Shown here: piece after piece, positions 1 to 12,447 of the stretch
How positions within the stretch are numbered: the stretch's first letter is position 1
Layout of the letters: every line of letters begins with the position of its first letter
Origin: Brooklawnia propionicigenes
Lineage (GTDB): Bacteria; Actinomycetota; Actinomycetes; Propionibacteriales; Propionibacteriaceae
Direction: 5' to 3'
DNA: 64,000 nt
Assembly (NCBI RefSeq): GCF_030297015.1
Contig: NZ_AP028056.1
Location: forward strand, 3,048,939-3,112,938
Program-made: the position numbers and the translations under genes
Notes under the pieces: generated by a model
What the model was told of the DNA's origin: nothing
What the model saw: the letters and a program-made list of their open reading frames with translations, nothing else
The model's database searches: none

Positions 1-536
1 TCGAGCGTGCCAAGCGGCTCGTCGAGTTGGGCCGCGACGTGGTCGTGCTGCTCGACGGCATCACCCGGTTGGGCCGTGCCTACAACCTGGCCGCGCCGCC
101 ATCGGGACGAATCCTGTCCGGCGGTGTCGATTCGGCGGCGCTCTACCCGCCGAAGAAGTTCTTCGGTGCGGCCCGCAATATCGAGAACGGCGGCTCGCTG
201 ACCATTCTCGCGACCGCCCTGGTGGAGACCGGCTCGAAGATGGACGAGGTGATTTTCGAGGAGTTCAAGGGCACCGGCAACATGGAGCTGAAGCTCTCGC
301 GTCAGCTCGCCGACAAGCGCATCTTCCCAGCCATCGATGTGGACGCCTCCGGTACCCGCCGTGAGGAGCTGCTGATGGGGCGCGCCGAACTCGATATCAT
401 CTGGAAACTGCGCCGGGTGCTGGCCGGAATGGACGATCAGCAGGCCCTGGAGACCCTGCTGAGCCGGATGCGGAAGACCGCAAACAATCCGGAGTTCATC
501 GTTTCGATCGCCAAGACCACGCCCGGAGCGGTCTGA
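1..536 (+). CDS. rho: Transcription termination factor Rho, C-terminal part (5' end outside window)
   Basis: The reading frame is open from the window edge (first full codon at base 3) and ends at TGA 534-536. The visible part is the end of the RecA-like ATPase core of the hexameric Rho helicase, which loads on nascent RNA and terminates transcription. The Walker B-type segment [16 protein letters not shown] is followed by the [20 protein letters not shown] region and the [18 protein letters not shown] block, all typical of the Rho C-terminus. The RNA-binding domain and Walker A motif lie upstream of the window. rpmE follows 100 bases downstream with its own likely promoter, the usual actinobacterial neighbour. 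Confidence 0.96.
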   Translation, partial: ERAKRLVELGRDVVVLLDGITRLGRAYNLAAPPSGRILSGGVDSAALYPPKKFFGAARNIENGGSLTILATALVETGSKMDEVIFEEFKGTGNMELKLSRQLADKRIFPAIDVDASGTRREELLMGRAELDIIWKLRRVLAGMDDQQALETLLSRMRKTANNPEFIVSIAKTTPGAV

Positions 537-543
537 GTGAGAT

Positions 544-572
544 TTGGGTAATACCACAGCGCGCGGTAAGAT
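544..572 (+). promoter_or_regulatory. Likely sigma-70-type promoter for rpmE
   Basis: TTGGGT at 544-549 and TAAGAT at 567-572 are separated by exactly 17 bases, just after the rho stop codon and about 65 bases before the rpmE start. The -10 box lies inside a CGCGCG-N7-CGCGCG dyad, which could also be an operator. This assignment is by eye only; no transcript data support it. Confidence 0.5.
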
Positions 573-636
573 CGCGCGACGGCGCCGGTTCACGCCCTCG
601 ATACATGGCGACCCGGCACGATAACTAGGAGAAACC

Positions 637-846
637 ATGAAGCAGTCGACTCACCCTGAGTACCACGAGGTGAAGGTCGTGTGTACCTGCGGGAATCAGT
701 TCGAGACGCGCAGCACCATCAAGTCGGATGTCATGAGCGTCGACGTGTGCTCCGAATGCCACCCGTTCTACACCGGCAAGCAGAAGATTCTTGACACCGG
801 TGGCCGCGTTGCTCGTTTCGAGCGCCGCTACGGCAAGAAGAAGTAG
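637..846 (+). CDS. rpmE: 50S ribosomal protein L31, zinc-binding form
   Basis: This 69-residue protein is a late-assembling component of the large ribosomal subunit. Cys16, Cys18, Cys38 and Cys41 form the paired zinc-binding cysteines of the C+ L31 class, whose zinc-free paralogue is normally made under zinc limitation. The basic C-terminus (RRYGKKK) fits rRNA binding. The ATG is preceded by TAGGAG at good spacing. It sits between rho and prfA as in many actinobacteria, and a strong terminator hairpin follows, so it is probably transcribed as a short unit. Confidence 0.97.
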   Translation: MKQSTHPEYHEVKVVCTCGNQFETRSTIKSDVMSVDVCSECHPFYTGKQKILDTGGRVARFERRYGKKK

Positions 847-859
847 CAGTCTTCCAGCG

Positions 860-902
860 GGCGCTGGCGGCGGAGATACCCGCCGTCGGCGCCTCTTTCA
901 TT
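860..902 (+). terminator. Rho-independent terminator after rpmE
   Basis: GGCGCTGGCGGCGG (860-873) pairs over 14 positions, two of them G-U, with CCGCCGTCGGCGCC (880-893) around a 6-base loop. A T-rich run (894-902) follows. It ends the rpmE transcript about 40 bases before prfA. Confidence 0.75.
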
Positions 903-942
903 GCCAGGAACTGCTAGCTGCCGACGTCCCTCAGGAGGACTG

Positions 943-2024
<1,082 letters not shown>

Positions 2025-2028
<4 letters not shown>

Positions 2029-2885
2029 CCCGGCGTCCGATGACTCTGCTCGCCGGGGCTTCGGCGCGGCTGGCTGACGCCGGCGCCGCCTCGCCGATGA
2101 CCGACGCCCGGCTGTTGCTCATGCACGCCGGCGGCCTGTCGGCAACCCAGCTGCTCACCGCTGTTGCCATCGATGATCTCGTGGCCGCGCGGTTCGATGA
2201 ACTGATCGCCCAACGGGCCACCGGAGTACCGGTGCAGCATCTGACCGGCGAGGCCTGGTTCCGCAATGTCCGGCTGGCCGTCGGCCCGGGCGTGTTCATT
2301 CCTCGCCCGGAGACCGAGCTGGTGGCCGGGGCGGCCATCGACGAGGTCCGGAAGCAGCAGCCGGGCTCGCTGGTAGTCGAATTGTGTGCCGGCTCAGGTG
2401 CGATCAGCGCCGCGGTCTGCGACGAGGCCCCCGGCGCTCGGGTGATCGCCGTCGAGAAGGATGCCCAGGCCGCGCAGTGGCTGCGCCGCAATCTGGCCGC
2501 CACCTCCGCCGAGGTAGTCGAGGCCGATATGGCAGCCGCGCTGCCCGATCGTGACGCTCAGGCCGCGGTCGTGGTCGCCAATCCGCCCTATATTCCCTGG
2601 TCGCAACGTGATGGGCTGCCCGTCGAAGTGCGTGAGCATGATCCTGAGGCGGCACTGTTCGCCGAGGATGACGGCCTGGGCGCCATCCGCGTCGTGATCG
2701 CTGTTGCGCACCGGCTGCTGCGTCCTGGCGGCCTGGTGGTGATCGAGCACGGCGACGACCAGGGCCCTGCCGTGCTCGACGAGATGGCTCGGGCCGGCTT
2801 CGGCGATCAGGCCGATCACCTCGACCTGTCGGGGCGTCCACGTTTCGTCACGGGCAGACGCGTGCCAGGATGGGACGGTGAGTGA
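2025..2885 (+). CDS. prmC: Peptide chain release factor N5-glutamine methyltransferase (HemK/PrmC)
   Basis: This SAM-dependent methyltransferase modifies the glutamine of the GGQ motif in release factors. The N-terminal helical domain (about residues 1-95) includes the family's [14 protein letters not shown] segment. The Rossmann-type methyltransferase domain follows, with a SAM-binding [10 protein letters not shown] loop and the catalytic NPPYIPW motif. The start at GTG 2025 overlaps the prfA stop by four bases; ATG 2040 is the alternative, so the exact N-terminus is uncertain. Its 3' end overlaps tsaC by eight bases. Confidence 0.95.
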
Positions 2886-3618
2886 GCTGTCGAACGCTGA
2901 ATCCGATGAGCCGCGCCGGCGGCGTTTCGATCTTTCCACCGAACGTGACGAGGGCCTGGCAGCGGCCCAGGATGCTCTCGCGAACGGTGACTTGGTTGTC
3001 ATTCCCACCGACACCGTCTACGGCATCGCGGCGGACGCGCTGCAGCCGGCCGCTGTGCAGGGCCTGTTGGACGCCAAGCACCGCGGCCGCGACATGCCGC
3101 CGCCACTGCTGATCGCCGAGCCCGCCATGCTGCGTGCACTGGTGGTCGACGTCCCGGTCGAGGTGGATGCCTTGATCAATCGGTTCTGGCCGGGCGCGCT
3201 CACCCTCATCATGAGAGCCCAGCCGACGCTGAGGATGGACCTGGGCAAGACCGAGGGCACCATCGCCGTCCGGGTGCCCGATCACCCGGACGCCCGTGCG
3301 CTGCTGCGCCAGACCGGACCGCTCGCGGTGAGCAGTGCCAATGTCTCCGGCCAGCCGCCGGCCACCAACATCGACGAGGCCATCGACCAACTCGGGGATT
3401 CGGTTGCGGTCTACCTGGACGCCGGTGCCACCCCGGGGCCGACCGCATCCACCATCATCGACCTGGCGAGCACCCCGAGCGGACGAATCATCCGCGCGGG
3501 TGTGCTGGGCCATGCTGCGCTTGCCGTCGTGATGCCCAAGCTGGCCGACATCACCCCAGCGGCCCCCGAACCCGATCCTGCGGTGGCGTCCGACGGCGGG
3601 CAGACGCCGGATGCGTGA
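2878..3618 (+). CDS. tsaC: L-threonylcarbamoyladenylate synthase (TsaC/Sua5/YrdC family)
   Basis: It makes threonylcarbamoyl-AMP from threonine, bicarbonate and ATP for t6A37 modification of ANN-decoding tRNAs. PTDTVYGIAADA, the KHR (K-x-R) nucleotide-binding signature, RFWPGALTLI, SSANVSGQPPA and TASTIIDL are all present in family order. At 246 residues it is YrdC-like with a short Ala/Pro-rich C-terminal tail, too short for the full Sua5 C-terminal domain. The GTG start overlaps prmC, and the end overlaps the next gene by eight bases, so prfA-prmC-tsaC-wecA look translationally coupled. Gene order matches M. tuberculosis Rv1299-Rv1302. Confidence 0.93.
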   Translation: MSELSNAESDEPRRRRFDLSTERDEGLAAAQDALANGDLVVIPTDTVYGIAADALQPAAVQGLLDAKHRGRDMPPPLLIAEPAMLRALVVDVPVEVDALINRFWPGALTLIMRAQPTLRMDLGKTEGTIAVRVPDHPDARALLRQTGPLAVSSANVSGQPPATNIDEAIDQLGDSVAVYLDAGATPGPTASTIIDLASTPSGRIIRAGVLGHAALAVVMPKLADITPAAPEPDPAVASDGGQTPDA

Positions 3619-4720
3619 ATACCTGCTGGTGATGCTCACCGCGGCAGCAACGACCTACCTGCTGTCGGGGCTGTGCCGCGCCATCGCCATCAGATTCAGC
3701 ATTGAGGCGCAGATCCGGGTCCGTGACATGCACACCCGGCCGACGCCCTATCTCGGTGGTGTTGCGATGTTCGGCGGGGTGGCGATGGCCTTCCTGCTGG
3801 GGTCGATGATGCCTTTCCTCGGGCGCCACCAGGTCGTCTCCCGCGACTCACTCGGCATCCTGGCGGCCGGGGCGGTGATCTGCCTGGTGGGCGTGATCGA
3901 CGACATCATCGATCTGCCGGCGATCGCCAAGGCCGCCGGCCAGGTGCTCGCCGCGGGTGTCGCGGTGCTCTTCGGTGTGCGGATGTATTGGATTTCGTTG
4001 CCGAACCAGATCATCGCGCTCGATCAGGCGACCTCGATCATCATCACGGTGGTCTTCATCTTCGTCTGCGTGAACGCGATCAACGTGATGGACGGGCTGG
4101 ACGGGCTGGCCGCCGGAGTGGTCGCCATCGGTGCGTCCGCGATGTTCACCTACACCTATGTGCTCGCCCGCGAGCAGAACCTCGTGGTGGCGACCACGGC
4201 CAGTCTGGTCACCGCCACCACGACCGGGGTCTGTCTGGGCTTCCTGCCGCACAATTTTCACCGGGCCCGCATGTTCATGGGCGACGCCGGTTCGATGCTG
4301 CTTGGACTCCTGCTGTCGTGCTCGTCGCTGTCGTTCACCGGCCAGATGGACTCCCAATCGCTGAACCCCGAAGGCACCGGGATGCTGCCCTACTGGCTGC
4401 CGCTGGTGCTGCCGTTTGCGATCATGGCGCTGCCACTCATCGACCTGGTCGCTGCCTACATCCGGCGCACCATCAATGGCAAGTGGTGGTTCGTCGCCGA
4501 CAAGCAGCATCTCCACCACCGGCTGATCCAGCGGGGCCATTCGGTGGTCAACGCGGTGTGGATTCTGTACCTGTGGAGCGCAGTGATCGCCTATGGCGTG
4601 ATCGCTTTCGGGCTGGTGCGGCTGCCGGTGGCATTGCTGCTCATCGCGGCGGGGATAGCCGCTGCAACGCTCGTCACGGTGAATCCGGGGCAGCGGCACC
4701 GTACGCAGGCCGACGCCTGA
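3611..4720 (+). CDS. wecA: Polyprenyl-phosphate HexNAc-1-phosphate transferase (WecA/TagO/MraY superfamily)
   Basis: This integral membrane enzyme (369 residues, about ten or eleven hydrophobic segments) probably transfers GlcNAc-1-phosphate from UDP-GlcNAc to polyprenyl phosphate, starting cell-wall glycopolymer synthesis. Visible signatures are RDMHTRPTPYLGG near the N-terminus, the Mg-binding VIDDIIDLPA, NAINVMDGLDGLAAG, FMGDAGSMLLG, and the cytoplasmic histidine motif DKQHLHHRLIQRGHS. The gene lies directly before the ATP synthase operon, like Rv1302. The exact sugar substrate is inferred from family and context. Confidence 0.9.
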   Translation: MREYLLVMLTAAATTYLLSGLCRAIAIRFSIEAQIRVRDMHTRPTPYLGGVAMFGGVAMAFLLGSMMPFLGRHQVVSRDSLGILAAGAVICLVGVIDDIIDLPAIAKAAGQVLAAGVAVLFGVRMYWISLPNQIIALDQATSIIITVVFIFVCVNAINVMDGLDGLAAGVVAIGASAMFTYTYVLAREQNLVVATTASLVTATTTGVCLGFLPHNFHRARMFMGDAGSMLLGLLLSCSSLSFTGQMDSQSLNPEGTGMLPYWLPLVLPFAIMALPLIDLVAAYIRRTINGKWWFVADKQHLHHRLIQRGHSVVNAVWILYLWSAVIAYGVIAFGLVRLPVALLLIAAGIAAATLVTVNPGQRHRTQADA

Positions 4721-4737
4721 CAGACTCGACGGGGTGC

Positions 4738-4767
4738 GGGCGGCAGCCCGCCCGGATGCCCTAAACT
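4738..4767 (+). promoter_or_regulatory. Hairpin and possible -10 box ahead of the ATP synthase operon
   Basis: In the 87-base gap after wecA, GGGCGG (4738-4743) pairs with CCGCCC (4748-4753). This could be a weak terminator, although no T-run follows. TAAACT at 4762-4767 fits the actinobacterial TAnnnT -10 pattern about 40 bases before the first ATP-operon start codon. I see no convincing -35 box. Confidence 0.3.
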
Positions 4768-4807
4768 CAGGGTTGTCGCCCGCACGGTTCATCAAAGAGG
4801 AGGTACG

Positions 4808-5260
4808 GTGGCGTCTGCATCGACTGCAATCGACAGCCTCGGCCGGTTTACTTCTTCAGCTTTGATGGTCAGCGCGCTGGCCGGCGGCCTGTGTGCTGTG
4901 GTGGCCGCCCTGATCGATCAGACCCGAGGGCTGGGCAGTGCGCTGGGTGCAGTGGCACTGGTGCTGGCGTATTTCTTCAGTGGTCAATTGGTGGAGCGGA
5001 TCGCGATGCAGTTGGCCAACAGCCAAGGCATGGTGCTCATCATGTCGGGCTACCTGGTACGCGTCCTGCTGCTCGGGCTGATCCTGCGATGGGCGCTCAG
5101 CAGTCCTGCGGTGGCCTCGCTGGTCTCGCCGGTCTGGGTTTGTGCAGGTGCGCTCGCGGCGGTGGTCGGCTGGCTGGGCGGACTGATCGTCCGGCATTCA
5201 CGGGCGCGCATCGCCGTCTACGACCGGCCCTATCAGGCACCCGCCGGGTGGGACGAATGA
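4808..5260 (+). CDS. atpI: AtpI-like membrane protein, first gene of the ATP synthase operon
   Basis: This 150-residue protein has four predicted membrane helices (about residues 18-38, 45-62, 76-98 and 105-125). Its position matches AtpI/Rv1303, a protein proposed to help assemble the c-ring or support Mg2+/Ca2+ supply; sequence conservation in this family is weak. The GTG start follows AGAGGAGG at good spacing. It overlaps the next small gene by four bases (ATGA). The assignment relies mainly on topology and position. Confidence 0.7.
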   Translation: MASASTAIDSLGRFTSSALMVSALAGGLCAVVAALIDQTRGLGSALGAVALVLAYFFSGQLVERIAMQLANSQGMVLIMSGYLVRVLLLGLILRWALSSPAVASLVSPVWVCAGALAAVVGWLGGLIVRHSRARIAVYDRPYQAPAGWDE

Positions 5261-5493
5261 GCCGCCATAAGACCGGTCTGGGTCGATCGGCGGAGCCGGC
5301 GCAGCAGATGCAGGGGAAAGATCAGGGGATGATCATCCTCAGTTACCTTCTCACCGGCATTGGGCTGTACGGTGGTCTTGGCTGGTTGGCCGACAACCTA
5401 TTGCACACGTCATTCCTGATGGTCGTCGGTTTCATCGCCGGAATGATCATCAGCTTTTACATCATTATCAAGCGGTACGGGAGAGACGCATGA
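5257..5493 (+). CDS. Small AtpZ/AtpI-like membrane protein
   Basis: The 78-residue protein starts at ATG 5257, overlapping the preceding stop, and ends overlapping the atpB start (ATGA at 5490). After a polar N-terminus (1-25), two hydrophobic helices (about 26-45 and 53-70) are joined by a short GWLADNLLH loop. This two-helix form resembles the AtpZ-type accessory proteins of bacterial ATP synthase operons. Tight coupling to atpB supports an assembly role for the Fo sector; the function itself is inferred. Confidence 0.65.
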   Translation: MSRHKTGLGRSAEPAQQMQGKDQGMIILSYLLTGIGLYGGLGWLADNLLHTSFLMVVGFIAGMIISFYIIIKRYGRDA

Positions 5494-6263
5494 TCCCGAT
5501 GGAAGGCGGGGGCTACACCTCGCCGGGTGTGGAGGATTTCCAGTTCCCGGGCCTGTTCGGTACCGACTGGATCACCAAGCCCATGTTGCAGGCGGTGATC
5601 GCCGCGATCGCAGTGCTCGTCATCTGGTGGCTGGCCTCCAGGCGTTTGAGCACGGTGCCGAACAAGCGCCAGTTCCTCATGGAATACCTCTATGAGTTCA
5701 TCCGCAACGGCGTCGGCCGCGATATCCTCGGGCCGGGGTTTCGTCCCTATATCGGTCTGCTCGTCGGATTGTTCACCTACATCCTGCTGAACAACTGGTT
5801 CGGTGAATTCTTCTTGTTCATGTTCCCGACGATGTCGAATATCGGCTACTCGTGGGGCGCTGTTGCCATGGTCTTCGTCGTCTATGTCTATGCCGGTTTC
5901 CGTGCCCATGGCCCGGGCTACCTGCGCAAGGCGCTGATCCCCGAGGGCGTTCCGTGGTATCTCTACCCGATCATCGTGCCGGTGGAGTTCTTGTCGAACT
6001 TCATCACCCGGCCGTTGACTCTCGGCGTCCGTCTCTTCGCGAACATGTTCGCCGGGCACCTGACGATCCTCGTCTTCGTCGTCGGTGGTACCTACCTGCT
6101 GACTCAGGCCGACGGCATCGTCCTCAAGATCGGCGGCGGGTTCTCGCTGCTCTTCAGTTTCGTCATGCTCGGCTTCGAGCTGTTCATCGGTTTTCTGCAG
6201 GCCTATATCTTCACGATCTTGACCGCGCAGTACATCTCTTCATCGATCAGTGAAAGTCACTGA
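5490..6263 (+). CDS. atpB: ATP synthase Fo subunit a
   Basis: Subunit a forms the two proton half-channels next to the c-ring. The essential arginine lies in LTLGVRLFANMFAGHL, the most conserved helix of the family. Several further hydrophobic helices are visible, including the C-terminal FELFIGFLQAYIFTILTAQY helix. Length (257 residues) is normal. Translation is probably coupled to the preceding gene through the ATGA overlap, and atpE follows after a 36-base gap with its own ribosome binding site. Confidence 0.97.
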   Translation: MIPMEGGGYTSPGVEDFQFPGLFGTDWITKPMLQAVIAAIAVLVIWWLASRRLSTVPNKRQFLMEYLYEFIRNGVGRDILGPGFRPYIGLLVGLFTYILLNNWFGEFFLFMFPTMSNIGYSWGAVAMVFVVYVYAGFRAHGPGYLRKALIPEGVPWYLYPIIVPVEFLSNFITRPLTLGVRLFANMFAGHLTILVFVVGGTYLLTQADGIVLKIGGGFSLLFSFVMLGFELFIGFLQAYIFTILTAQYISSSISESH

Positions 6264-6299
6264 CGACATCAGTCTCATTGCAAACGAAAGGAACGAAGA

Positions 6300-6521
6300 A
6301 TGACCCCCATGGAACTGGCCGGCTCGATCAACGTCATCGGGTACGCCTTGGCCACGCTGGGCCCTGGCATCGGTGTTGCCTGGATCTTCGCCTCGGTCAT
6401 CAACGGCACTGCGCGTCAGCCTGAGGCCAAGGGAGCCATGATGAGCACGGCCTACATCGGCTTCGCCGTGGTTGAGGCCCTCGCCATTCTGGGCTTCGTG
6501 CTCGCCTTCGTCATCCAGTGA
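6300..6521 (+). CDS. atpE: ATP synthase Fo subunit c
   Basis: The 73-residue hairpin protein builds the proton-driven rotor ring. The glycine-rich first helix (ATLGPGIGVAWIF), the polar loop RQPE (40-42 region) and the ion-binding Glu59 in the second helix (FAVVEALAILGF) are visible. No Na+-type glutamine/serine ligand set accompanies the glutamate, so proton coupling is expected. AAAGGAACG precedes the ATG as ribosome binding site; strong independent initiation fits the high copy number of this subunit. The end overlaps the GTG start of atpF. Confidence 0.97.
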   Translation: MTPMELAGSINVIGYALATLGPGIGVAWIFASVINGTARQPEAKGAMMSTAYIGFAVVEALAILGFVLAFVIQ

Positions 6522-7132
6522 TTGGGCCCACCATGATCGGTGTGGGACTGATACCCATGGAGTTCTCCCTGGGTCCGCTGGCTCCGGAGCATCTGGAAGA
6601 ATTCATCGTCGGCCTGGTCCTGGCGATCATCGTCGCGGTGGGTGTGCAGAAGATCGCGGTCCCCAAGTTCGAGCAGATGTTCAACGAGCGGGCCAATGCG
6701 ATCGAGGGCGGCATCAACCGTGCCCAGGTGATCCAACAGGAGGCCGAAGAGACCAAGCGGCATTACCAGGAGCAGCTTGCCCAGTCCCGCGAGGAGGCCG
6801 CCGCGCTGCGCGAGCAGGCGAGGGCCCAGGGCCAGCAGATCATTGCCGACGCGCGCAAGGAAGCCGAGGCGGAAGCGGAGCGCATCCGCCGGTCTGCCGA
6901 ACTGCATCTTCGCAACGAACGGGATCAGGCCTACAACGCTCTGCGCTCCGACATCGGCCGCTTGGCGGTGCAGCTCTCGGAACGTGTTGTCGGTGAGTCT
7001 TTGTCCGATTCGCAAGCCGTCGGACGAACCGTCGACCGGTTCCTCGCCGAACTGGACGCCCAGCCGTCGCGAGTTGTGCCGGACTACGTGCCCGACTCGC
7101 TGGCTGGACCTGAAGGGGCGGGGACACAGTAG
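6518..7132 (+). CDS. atpF: ATP synthase Fo subunit b
   Basis: Subunit b is the peripheral stalk tying F1 to Fo. One membrane helix (about residues 28-45, EEFIVGLVLAIIVAVGV) is followed by a long charged coiled coil rich in Glu, Ala, Arg and Gln. GTG 6518 overlaps the atpE stop, but ATG 6533 or ATG 6557 are also possible; none has a clear Shine-Dalgarno sequence, so the N-terminus is uncertain. Unlike M. tuberculosis, where the delta subunit is fused to a second b-like region, the delta subunit here has no obvious extra membrane helix. Confidence 0.93.
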   Translation: MIGPTMIGVGLIPMEFSLGPLAPEHLEEFIVGLVLAIIVAVGVQKIAVPKFEQMFNERANAIEGGINRAQVIQQEAEETKRHYQEQLAQSREEAAALREQARAQGQQIIADARKEAEAEAERIRRSAELHLRNERDQAYNALRSDIGRLAVQLSERVVGESLSDSQAVGRTVDRFLAELDAQPSRVVPDYVPDSLAGPEGAGTQ

Positions 7133-7134
7133 CG

Positions 7135-7911
7135 ATGGAAGCGGAGACTCGCGTACGCGAACTGGACACCATGGCCGATGGGCTCAATCTGGAGCAGGCC
7201 GATACCGACGGACTCGTCGCGGTCAGTGCCGCATTGGGCGACCAGCCCCGGCTGCGCGGCGCGCTCAGCGATCCCGCGCTGCGCGGCGACGAGCGTGCCC
7301 AGCTGGCAGCCACCTTGCTGAGCGGACGGGTGAGCGCCAAGGTCGCCGAACTGGTCGGTGCCGCCGCCGCGCGCAGCAAGGGGCCCAGCGATCTTGAGGC
7401 GCTCGTCGAACGGATCGCCATCCGGGCCGTCCTGCAGCACGACGGCGAGATCGACGCGGTGGCCGAAGAGTTGTTCCGTTTCGCCCGTACCGTGGAGGCC
7501 GATCCGAGGCTGCAGGTCACGCTGACCGATCCGCGGGTGGATCTGGCCGCCCGGCAGGAGCTCGTCGACACGCTGGCGAGCACCAAGGTGCGTCCGCAGA
7601 CGCTGGCGCTGATTCATCGTGCGCTGGCCGTGCGCGGCCGGCCACTGGTGAAGACCCTTGATTCCTATGTCGAGCTGGCCGCATTGGTGCAGGCCAGCAC
7701 GATCGCCAGGGTGAGCGTGGCGCGTCCACTGACCGCCGATCAGCTTGCCCGCATCAAAGCTCAGTTGGTGCGCATCTATGGTGTCGCGATCGATGTCCGG
7801 GTCGACGTCGATCCCGAAGTACTCGGTGGAGTACGTATCGAGGTGGGCGACGAGATCATCGATGGCACCATCCAAACCAGACTCAACCAAGCTCGTCGCC
7901 TGATCGGCTGA
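7135..7911 (+). CDS. atpH: ATP synthase F1 subunit delta
   Basis: Delta caps the F1 head and binds the peripheral stalk. The 258-residue protein is Ala/Leu/Glu-rich and alpha-helical. Its C-terminal segment [27 protein letters not shown] is the conserved OSCP/delta signature (VDPxxxGGxxxxxGdxxiDgS). It is longer than the E. coli protein because of an N-terminal extension, common in actinobacteria. It lies two bases after atpF in the operon. Confidence 0.93.
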   Translation: MEAETRVRELDTMADGLNLEQADTDGLVAVSAALGDQPRLRGALSDPALRGDERAQLAATLLSGRVSAKVAELVGAAAARSKGPSDLEALVERIAIRAVLQHDGEIDAVAEELFRFARTVEADPRLQVTLTDPRVDLAARQELVDTLASTKVRPQTLALIHRALAVRGRPLVKTLDSYVELAALVQASTIARVSVARPLTADQLARIKAQLVRIYGVAIDVRVDVDPEVLGGVRIEVGDEIIDGTIQTRLNQARRLIG

Positions 7912-7937
7912 CGCGAAAACAAGGAGTGGAGACCGCG

Positions 7938-9572
7938 ATGGCGGAACTGACGATTCGCCCCGACGAGATCCGGGATGCGCTGAACGAGTTCGTGCAGAAG
8001 TACGAACCTACTCAGTCGGCCCGGGAAGAAGTCGGAAGTGTCATCACCTCGGGTGACGGTATCGCCCGGGTCGATGGCCTGCCGTCGGCGATGGCCAATG
8101 AGCTGCTGCGCTTCGAGAACGGCACGCTCGGTATCGCACTCAACCTTGAGGCCCGCGAGATCGGCGTGGTCGTCCTGGGAGACTCGAACGGCATCGAGGA
8201 GGGATCGCAGGTCGTCGGCACCGGCGAGATCCTCTCGGTTCCGGTCGGCGACGGCTACCTGGGACGCGTTGTCGACGCGATGGGCAACCCGATCGACGGT
8301 GAAGGACCGATTCAGGGCGCGACCGAACGTCGTCCGCTGGAACTCCAGGCCGCCGGCGTCATGGACCGCCAGGAGGTCAACGAGCCGCTGATGACCGGGC
8401 TGAAGGCCATCGATGCGATGACCCCGATCGGTCGAGGTCAGCGCCAGCTGATCATCGGCGACCGCAAGACCGGCAAGACAGCGATCGCCATCGACACCAT
8501 CCTCAATCAGAAGGCGAACTGGGAGACCGGTGACCCGACCAAGCAGGTGCGCTGCATCTATGTCGCGGTGGGGCAGAAGAACTCCACGGTCGCCGAGGTA
8601 CACGAGACGCTGAGCAAGCGCGGCGCGATGGACTACACCGTGATCGTGAACTCTCCGGCATCCGACCCCGCGGGCTTCAAGTACATCGCGCCGTACGCCG
8701 GTTCGGCGATCGGGCAGCACTGGATGTACCAGGGCCGTCACGTGCTGATCGTCTTCGACGATCTCACCAAGCAGGCCGAGGCCTATCGAGCGATGTCGTT
8801 GCTGCTGCGCCGCCCGCCGGGCCGCGAGGCCTATCCCGGCGACGTCTTCTATCTGCACTCCCGTCTGCTGGAGCGCTGCGCCAAGCTCTCCGATGCGCTG
8901 GGGGCCGGCTCGATGACCGGTCTGCCGATCGTGGAGACCAAGGCGAACGATGTCTCGGCCTACATCCCGACGAACGTGATCTCTATCACCGATGGCCAGA
9001 TCTTCTTGCAGTCGGATCTGTTCAACGCTAACCAGCGACCCGCCGTCGATGTCGGCATTTCCGTCTCTCGGGTGGGCGGCGCAGCTCAGACCAAGGCCAT
9101 GAAGAAGGTGTCGGGCACCCTGAAGATCTCGCTGGCGCAGTATCGCGACATGCAGGCCTTCGCGATGTTCGCCTCCGATCTCGACGATGCCTCCAAGCGT
9201 CAGCTGGAGCGCGGCGCGCGGTTGATGGAGTTGCTTCGCCAGCCCCAGTACAGCCCGATGCCGATGGAGGAGCAGGTGGCCGTCATCTGGGCCGGTACCA
9301 CCGGCCAGTTGGACGAGGTACCGGTCGAAGACGTCCAGCGCTTCGAGGAGCAGTTCCTCGACTACCTGCGGCACAACTCCGATCTGCTGACCACCATCGC
9401 ACAGACGGGAACGGTGGGCGACGCCGAGTTCAAGCTCGCCGGCGCGCAGATCGCGTCGTTCAAGAGGACCTTCCGTACCGCCTCGGGCGTCCTGCTGGGG
9501 GAGCCCGATGCCGACGAGGTCACCGATTCCGACATCGAGCAGCAGCAGATCGTCAAGCGGAATCGGGGCTGA
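7938..9572 (+). CDS. atpA: ATP synthase F1 subunit alpha
   Basis: Alpha carries the non-catalytic nucleotide sites of F1. The P-loop GDRKTGKT, the QRQLIIGD lead-in and the catalytic-arginine region around [19 protein letters not shown] are intact. The open frame extends to a GTG at 7926, but that GTG is inside the AAGGAG ribosome binding site (7921-7926), so ATG 7938 is preferred. It gives 544 residues, normal for actinobacteria, with a polar C-terminal extension ending [12 protein letters not shown]. Confidence 0.97.
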   Translation: MAELTIRPDEIRDALNEFVQKYEPTQSAREEVGSVITSGDGIARVDGLPSAMANELLRFENGTLGIALNLEAREIGVVVLGDSNGIEEGSQVVGTGEILSVPVGDGYLGRVVDAMGNPIDGEGPIQGATERRPLELQAAGVMDRQEVNEPLMTGLKAIDAMTPIGRGQRQLIIGDRKTGKTAIAIDTILNQKANWETGDPTKQVRCIYVAVGQKNSTVAEVHETLSKRGAMDYTVIVNSPASDPAGFKYIAPYAGSAIGQHWMYQGRHVLIVFDDLTKQAEAYRAMSLLLRRPPGREAYPGDVFYLHSRLLERCAKLSDALGAGSMTGLPIVETKANDVSAYIPTNVISITDGQIFLQSDLFNANQRPAVDVGISVSRVGGAAQTKAMKKVSGTLKISLAQYRDMQAFAMFASDLDDASKRQLERGARLMELLRQPQYSPMPMEEQVAVIWAGTTGQLDEVPVEDVQRFEEQFLDYLRHNSDLLTTIAQTGTVGDAEFKLAGAQIASFKRTFRTASGVLLGEPDADEVTDSDIEQQQIVKRNRG

Positions 9573-9578
9573 TGATCC

Positions 9579-11979
<2,401 letters not shown>

Positions 11980-11980
11980 G

Positions 11981-12406
11981 ATGGCCTCCGGCCCACTGAA
12001 CGTCAAGTTCGTCGCCACCGACGGGCTCGTCTGGCAGGGGGACGCGCTGAGCGTCCTGGTGCGTACCGTCGAGGGCGATATCGGCATTCTGGCCGGTCAC
12101 GAGCCGTTGATGGCGGTGCTGGTGCCGCACGGTGCCGAGGTCGTCACGGCGGATGGAGTGCGGCACGTCATCGCCATCGATTCGGGGTTCCTGTCCGTAT
12201 TCGCCAATCACGTCTCCGTGCTGTCGGCCTTCGGTGAGCTGGCCGAGGAGATCTCGGTGGACGAGGCCCGGGTCGAGTTGGCCGCGCTACACGCGAAGGT
12301 GCAAGCCGCCGAGGCCGACGAACGCGAGATCCGCCGATACCGCAAGCTGCAGTCTCAGGTCAAGGCTGGCGAGAAGTACCACGAACTGATCAAGCGGAAT
12401 CCCTAG
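11981..12406 (+). CDS. atpC: ATP synthase F1 subunit epsilon
   Basis: Epsilon connects gamma to the c-ring and can restrain ATP hydrolysis. The N-terminal beta-sandwich contains the family segment TVEGDIGILAGHEPLMAVL and is followed by a helical C-terminal domain (about residues 90-141) rich in Ala, Glu and Lys. It ends the set a-c-b-delta-alpha-gamma-beta-epsilon, so every structural subunit is present once in standard order. Confidence 0.96.
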   Translation: MASGPLNVKFVATDGLVWQGDALSVLVRTVEGDIGILAGHEPLMAVLVPHGAEVVTADGVRHVIAIDSGFLSVFANHVSVLSAFGELAEEISVDEARVELAALHAKVQAAEADEREIRRYRKLQSQVKAGEKYHELIKRNP

Positions 12407-12447
12407 ATGCACCGCGCCGCCATGATCATTTGCGCTAACCTCTGCTC

